The notes under the pieces: generated by a model
What the model was told of the DNA's origin: nothing
Seen by the model: the letters and a program-made list of their open reading frames with translations, nothing else
The model's database searches: none
Position numbers and translations under genes: made by a program
Shown here: positions 30,863 through 34,117 of the stretch, piece after piece
How positions within the stretch are numbered: position 1 is the stretch's first letter
How the letters are laid out: each line of letters opens with the position of its first letter
Assembly (NCBI GenBank): GCA_031296075.1
Contig: JARLGK010000192.1
Location: 1 to 34,117 of the forward strand
DNA from: Candidatus Acidiferrales bacterium
GTDB taxonomy: Bacteria; Acidobacteriota; Terriglobia; Acidiferrales; UBA7541
Direction: 5' to 3'
DNA length: 34,117 nt

Positions 30863-32841
30863 GTTGTCCCCGTCGCCAGGATTGCGAAGTCGGCCGCATT
30901 CGTACCCGCGAGCGCGATGCTCGCAATGCTCAACGCGGCGCTTCCCTGGTTCGTCAGCGTCACGCTCTGCGCGCTGCTTCGGCTACCGATGTGTCCGTTC
31001 GAGTTTGTCCCCAGATACGAGCAGTATTTCAAAATCGCAGCTTTGCCCGCCGACGTGGGCGGCTGGAATATGGCCAGGAATCCGTCGGCCGGCTCTCCAT
31101 CCCAGGCCGTCTGAAACGCTCCCGGCGTGACGGGCAAATCCGCGGATGCTGAGTCAATCGGCGTCGTCTGCACGTCCGAGGCGATGTAGACGTCTCCCGC
31201 GGAATCCAGGGCAATCCCGCCCGCACCGGCTTGTGACTCCGTTCCGCTCCCGCCGAAAAGCGTCGAAAAGATAAGATTGTTGCCGGCCGGGCCGATCTCG
31301 CTCACGATCGTGTCGTTTCCGTAGCCGCTGGCAAGCGCGCTCGTTGGCTCGGTCGTGTCCGTCACCGGGAAATCGGTCGCCGTCGTCGTTCCTGTGATCG
31401 CCACGTCGCCCGACCCATCCACCGCGATCAGACCACCGGCCTGCGTACCGCCCGCGCCGATAAATGTGAGATAGACGAGCGAACTCGCGCCCATCAACGT
31501 GGGATCAATTTTCGCGATGAAGAACTGCGCCGGGCCGTCGGCCGGCCCAACCTTGGACGCCGGCGCGCCCGGGAATGCCGTCGAGGTCGTTGTGCCCCCA
31601 ACATAAATCTTCCCCGCATGATCGATTGCGATGCTTGCGGCCGTGTCGCTACCCAGCCCTCCCAGGAATGTCCCGTAGGCAATCGAAAGCGATGGATCGA
31701 CGACCAGCATTGCATCGGGATCATGAGGCCCGATTCGAAATCCGATCGAGCCGTCCGCCTCGATGACGTACTCGCCGTCAATTCGCCGCCTCTTTGTTCG
31801 CGCAGGGGTTCTTGGGTGCACGCCGGAGCGGCCGCGGCACGGAGCGTTGCGCTGAGCCGTCGTTATCCGCTCGCCGAGCGACAGTTTGGGAGCGCAGGGG
31901 CTCGCAACTCGTCTGGGTTTGTGGTCCGTTTTCCCCAGCCTGGTGCGTCGCGTTCGCGTCGTCCGCCGCGGCGAATACTTCTTCGCTCTCCGCGCTCCCC
32001 GGGGCGCGTGATTCCGATTTTCCGAGGAGTGCCATCCTGCATGGGAAACTTCATAGACGGCCGGCTTTTTCATTCTTACTTCATCGCCTCCGACGCCAAT
32101 CAGTAGATCGCCCGTGTCTTCCAGGCGCATGCTCTGCGCGCCCGCGAGCGTGAGCCGAAGGTTTGAGACATCCCTCCCCGGCGCAACGCGCAAATCATAT
32201 TCAACGCCCTCGTCGTTACCATAAACAGCTACGCCGACTCCAGGAGACACGCTCGATGCTTCCGCGCGCGCGAAATGCGGCACTCGCGTGTGCCACTTCT
32301 TCGGATCGTTTCCGACAAAGTAATTGGTCTCCGCACGGAGCTTGTCTGAACCTTTCCACTCGAATCCCGAATTCCCGGCGGTGCGCAGCGTGACAGTTCC
32401 ATTTGGGCTCGGCTCCGCGCCGGGCGCTCGCGAATTCAGGGGATAGGCTTCGCTGCTCTTCGATTGACCGACTCGCAAGGCAATCTCATCCTGTGTCAAG
32501 AAGACCGTCAGCCCCTTTCCTCGACCGACAAATTTGACCCGGCTGTCCGTTTGCCCGACGTTCGGCTCAAAGGTGATCGGAATCGAAACGTGCGTGAGGC
32601 CCGGCGGCAGAGATTTGCCGTGGTTCGGACGGCCCCCGACCGGATTGTGCGAATGACTCGGCGTTGTGACCTGGCGGGCAGGCACACTTGGGGCGCGGCT
32701 GTTACGTGCCGGTCCTTGAGGGGCAATTAGTGCGGGTTCGCGTGGCGGCGCCGAGAAGTGAGTAGTGCTGCGCCTCACCAGGATAACGCTTACGCTTCCA
32801 GCTAGCGCCAGAAGAAACACTACAGCCCGCTTCATGTTCAT
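30613..32841 (-). CDS. Giant exported SBBP-repeat protein, N-terminal part (frameshifted)
   Basis: This is the 742-residue N-terminal part. A signal peptide (MNMKRAVVFLLALAGSVSVI) is followed by a Pro/Ser-rich stretch and the characteristic IPITFEPNVGQTDSRVKFVG, KGLTVFLTQDEIALRV and DPKKWHTRVPHFARA region of SBBP proteins. Beta-propeller repeats then read YGTFLGGLGSDTAASIAIDH, AGKIYVGGTTTSTAFPG, LVYLTFIGAGGTQAGGLIAV and similar. Near the end choice-of-anchor-D domains begin (GSAALSIASIALAGTNAADF). After SSLTFP (near 30661) the frame shifts and the protein stops at 30613. At residues of about 267-352 an arginine-rich segment interrupts the conserved KPAVYEV...IDGEYVIEADG block. The ATG at 32841 has GAGGG 4 nt upstream. 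Confidence 0.82.
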   Translation of the reverse strand: MNMKRAVVFLLALAGSVSVILVRRSTTHFSAPPREPALIAPQGPARNSRAPSVPARQVTTPSHSHNPVGGRPNHGKSLPPGLTHVSIPITFEPNVGQTDSRVKFVGRGKGLTVFLTQDEIALRVGQSKSSEAYPLNSRAPGAEPSPNGTVTLRTAGNSGFEWKGSDKLRAETNYFVGNDPKKWHTRVPHFARAEASSVSPGVGVAVYGNDEGVEYDLRVAPGRDVSNLRLTLAGAQSMRLEDTGDLLIGVGGDEVRMKKPAVYEVSHAGWHSSENRNHAPRGARRAKKYSPRRTTRTRRTRLGKTDHKPRRVASPCAPKLSLGERITTAQRNAPCRGRSGVHPRTPARTKRRRIDGEYVIEADGSIGFRIGPHDPDAMLVVDPSLSIAYGTFLGGLGSDTAASIAIDHAGKIYVGGTTTSTAFPGAPASKVGPADGPAQFFIAKIDPTLMGASSLVYLTFIGAGGTQAGGLIAVDGSGDVAITGTTTATDFPVTDTTEPTSALASGYGNDTIVSEIGPAGNNLIFSTLFGGSGTESQAGAGGIALDSAGDVYIASDVQTTPIDSASADLPVTPGAFQTAWDGEPADGFLAIFQPPTSAGKAAILKYCSYLGTNSNGHIGSRSSAQSVTLTNQGSAALSIASIALAGTNAADFAILATGTTCPVLGGTLVVQAMCTVAVQLAPQTPGPKTASLAFRDNAVASPQQVGVTGNATSPPSLQVSPSSLTFPRRVRESQALRRASRF
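30656..30666 (-). other. Frameshift site in the SBBP gene
   Basis: On the minus strand the codons for SLTF are followed by CCCGCGCAG. One extra base here (for example CCCGGCGCAG) would give LTFPAQSEG and join both frames into one protein of about 1,135 residues. The conserved motif runs across the point, so a 1-base loss, real or from sequencing, is the simplest reading. Confidence 0.75.
31788..32044 (-). repeat. Arginine-rich in-frame insertion in the SBBP gene (likely dispersed element)
   Basis: About 250 bp separate two blocks that are normally adjacent, KPAVYEV and IDGEYVIEADG. The translated segment is rich in Arg, Pro and Lys and has no resemblance to the domain around it, as expected of a non-coding element read in frame. 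It shares the 18-bp word at 31835-31852 with 3517-3534. I see no terminal inverted repeat or clear target duplication. Confidence 0.55.
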
Positions 32842-33139
32842 TAGGCCCTCGTCCGGGAACAAGAGCCATCTCTCGTCACCAGGTTGGGCGGCTCAAATAC
32901 GGCCGAGCCGACTGCCATTAGTAGTATTGCAAGACGATAAAAACCGCATCATCTAACTGTAACCCACTGGCGGCGCGCAACTTACAGCGGGAACAGGAAG
33001 CTGAAAAAAGACGTCCTAGAGCGGGAGTTTGGGCGTCAATTAGACGTTAGAATTCCTCGCATCCGACCTGCTCAGTCTGTGACTCCCCCTCATTTGACAT
33101 TCCGGAGATCGTGGTGGTACTGTCTTAGCTCTTCCTTTT
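32842..33139. other. 298-bp gap upstream of the SBBP gene
   Basis: No gene is visible. On the minus strand TTACAG (rc of 32957-32962) and TATCGT (rc of 32934-32939) are 17 bp apart and could be the SBBP promoter, with a leader of about 85 nt. The remainder is of lower GC than the gene bodies. Confidence 0.35.
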
Positions 33140-33367
33140 GTGATGCGCTACGCGGAGATCAGCGGCGTCTGTACGCATCCATTGCATCGTGGCCAAGGTC
33201 TCGCCACGAGCATCATCTGGCAGCTCGCGCGAAATCATCGTCGCGACGGCCTTGTGTCCTGGCTCGATGTTGGCTGCGCGAACTATCACGCCGTCGAACT
33301 CTATCTTCGAATGAGGTTCAAGGTAATTCGCAAGGTTACGCTTAAGCAGATCTCCCGCAAAGAATAA
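33140..33367 (+). pseudogene. C-terminal fragment of a GNAT acetyltransferase
   Basis: The 75-residue frame (GTG at 33140, ATG at 33143) reads YAEISGVCTHPLHRGQGLAT then SIIWQLARN, the acetyl-CoA-binding motif A of GNAT enzymes (R/Q-x-x-G-x-G/A as HRGQGLA), followed by the late ANYHAVELYLRMRFKVIRKV block. The N-terminal half of the fold, normally about 100 residues or more, is missing, and upstream sequence in this frame (GTVLALPF) does not continue it. The glycine normally found in LYLRMGF is Arg here. It is therefore probably a decayed remnant. Confidence 0.65.
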
Positions 33368-33468
33368 GGAAGGATCCATACCAGTCATGCAAGCACTTCT
33401 CTTCCGGGGTTCGATCTACGCGTGGTTTCCTGCCCATACCGCCTTCTGTTTGGAGGCCCTGATTCTAC

Positions 33469-33636
33469 CTAACTGAGGTGTCCAGTTTTAGCGGGGAGCA
33501 ATACACCATTGCGCAGCACTTTTTCGGCTTTAAGCCAGTCCTCGATGTCCCTTCCTGGTTCGCAGCCGCGTTCAAGATACAGTCCATAAGCTAGGTTGGT
33601 GATTTCTTCTTTGGATGATTCTCTGCGTTCGCTCAT
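33469..33636 (-). CDS. DUF2934 domain-containing small protein
   Basis: A 55-residue protein that consists almost entirely of the DUF2934 motif: EITNLAYGLYLERGCEPGRD then IEDWLKAEKVL (residues 10-41). The family is common in Acidobacteriota and Proteobacteria and has no known function; it is predicted to be a small helical, charged cytoplasmic protein. The ATG at 33636 has AAGGAGGT (rc) 4-5 nt upstream, the strongest Shine-Dalgarno in this part of the window, which rules out the longer frame to 33696. It stands alone between non-coding stretches. Confidence 0.85.
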   Translation of the reverse strand: MSERRESSKEEITNLAYGLYLERGCEPGRDIEDWLKAEKVLRNGVLLPAKTGHLS

Positions 33637-34045
33637 TGGAACCTCCTTGGTTGTCTGCACGAGGGGTGCGCCCACGCCCACCCGGATAAATGCCACGGTT
33701 TAGTACGACACGCCATTGACGCATAGGCCAGCAATTCGAGGTGTCTTCAGCAATCCATGGGGCACCTGAGTCCCCATTCGACATGAGAAAATAGCCCAGT
33801 GAAATCAGCAGGTTAGGCCGAAGCAGAATGGTTCAACTGAGTAATTTTGTCGGGGCGCTAGCCGAAGTGGGGTACTGTCGTCGCTCACCGAAGATGCACT
33901 CAAATGTGTTCACAGGCGCGGAGACAATCTTCCAGTGCCCAGCGCGACTGCCGGTGGGGTACCAGTCCGCTATATGTCCGCTAACCGGACATCTCTAACA
34001 ATGTCGGCCCTGTCAAACACTTTTTGCGCAGACTTCTCCAATCAC
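33637..34045. other. 409-bp gene-free stretch at the right edge
   Basis: No convincing gene is seen. Short open frames here lack a Shine-Dalgarno and have no recognisable domain. The only clear structure is the inverted repeat at 33974-33992. Confidence 0.5.
33974..33992. promoter_or_regulatory. Inverted repeat, operator candidate
   Basis: ATGTCCGCTAACCGGACAT has perfect 7-bp arms (ATGTCCG / CGGACAT) around 5 central bases. It lies in a gene-free stretch with a TTGACA on the minus strand (rc of 34011-34016) nearby. The geometry fits a dimeric repressor site such as PadR or GntR regulators use, but no regulator gene is adjacent. Confidence 0.4.
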
Positions 34046-34117
34046 TTAAAAGAGTTTTTGTCTTTCGCTTCCTGAGTTGTCTTTCTTCTCGGCCTTGACG
34101 ACTACGGCTCGCTCGTA
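34046..34117 (-). CDS. Possible C-terminus of a protein running off the window
   Basis: The last 72 bases are open on the minus strand and end in TAA (rc of 34046-34048). The 23 residues, YERAVVVKAEKKDNSGSERQ and then KLF, are charged and lysine-rich. The stretch is too short to identify; it may equally be chance. Confidence 0.25.
   Translation of the reverse strand, partial: YERAVVVKAEKKDNSGSERQKLF

Noticed and set aside
33572-33784. 70-residue minus-strand frame at the right edge
   Set aside because: It overlaps the DUF2934 gene out of frame, has no ribosome-binding site and no recognisable domain.

Overview
The window reads as a chromosomal segment of a GC-rich (roughly 60 %) Gram-negative bacterium, most likely an Acidobacteriota member. 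The evidence is gene content only: a tolQ-tolR-tonB/tolA-tolB-pal-cpoB envelope operon, a bacterial deoxyhypusine-synthase-like gene, a DUF2934 miniprotein, a giant exported SBBP-repeat protein with choice-of-anchor-D domains and a Gly-rich membrane tail, a sigma/anti-sigma pair, and many degenerate CACAGAG-type repeats between genes. I see no CRISPR array, no transposase, no rRNA and no phage genes. One tRNA is present, tRNA-Cys(GCA).

Layout, left to right. 0.1-4.4 kb: a DUF72 protein and a small unknown protein on the minus strand, then three exported proteins on the plus strand (metallo-beta-lactamase fold, cytochrome P460, Tat-type haloacid-dehalogenase-fold protein). 4.6-6.2 kb: the minus-strand parA-parB partition pair. 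6.4-7.2 kb: a CPBP membrane protease. 7.2-9.9 kb: a tight minus-strand unit miaB - bifunctional nuclease (DUF151) - exported cupin-like protein. 10.2-11.2 kb: the deoxyhypusine-synthase-like gene. 11.5-16.8 kb: the Tol-Pal operon, which couples the inner-membrane proton motive force to outer-membrane constriction at division. 16.9-17.9 kb: a DUF6526 membrane protein and ssb. 18.0-20.5 kb: a minus-strand stress-type unit (ECF sigma, anti-sigma, Spy-like periplasmic protein, orphan MacB-type ATPase), divergent from a small XRE regulator. 21.1-26.3 kb: minus-strand housekeeping unit nfo-leuS-guaA. 26.5-29.4 kb: tRNA-Cys, a DUF6632 membrane protein, aroF (DAHP synthase) and an overlapping beta-propeller gene. 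29.4-32.8 kb: the giant SBBP protein, split by a frameshift and carrying an arginine-rich insertion. 32.8-34.1 kb: a gene-poor edge with an acetyltransferase remnant, a DUF2934 gene and a possible protein tail running off the window.

Most of the window is housekeeping. I did not find a clear new defence or biosynthetic system. The signals most worth a second look are regulatory and structural: a tolQ reading frame that appears to begin at ATT just after a good promoter; several genes (ssb, xre, miaB and possibly others) whose -10 element sits so close to the start codon that the mRNA should be leaderless; a perfect 17-bp palindrome between the sigma factor and the XRE gene; an approximately 250-bp in-frame insertion in the SBBP gene that shares an 18-bp word with an intergenic region 28 kb away; and the dispersed CACAGAG repeats, one of which lies inside the tol operon.
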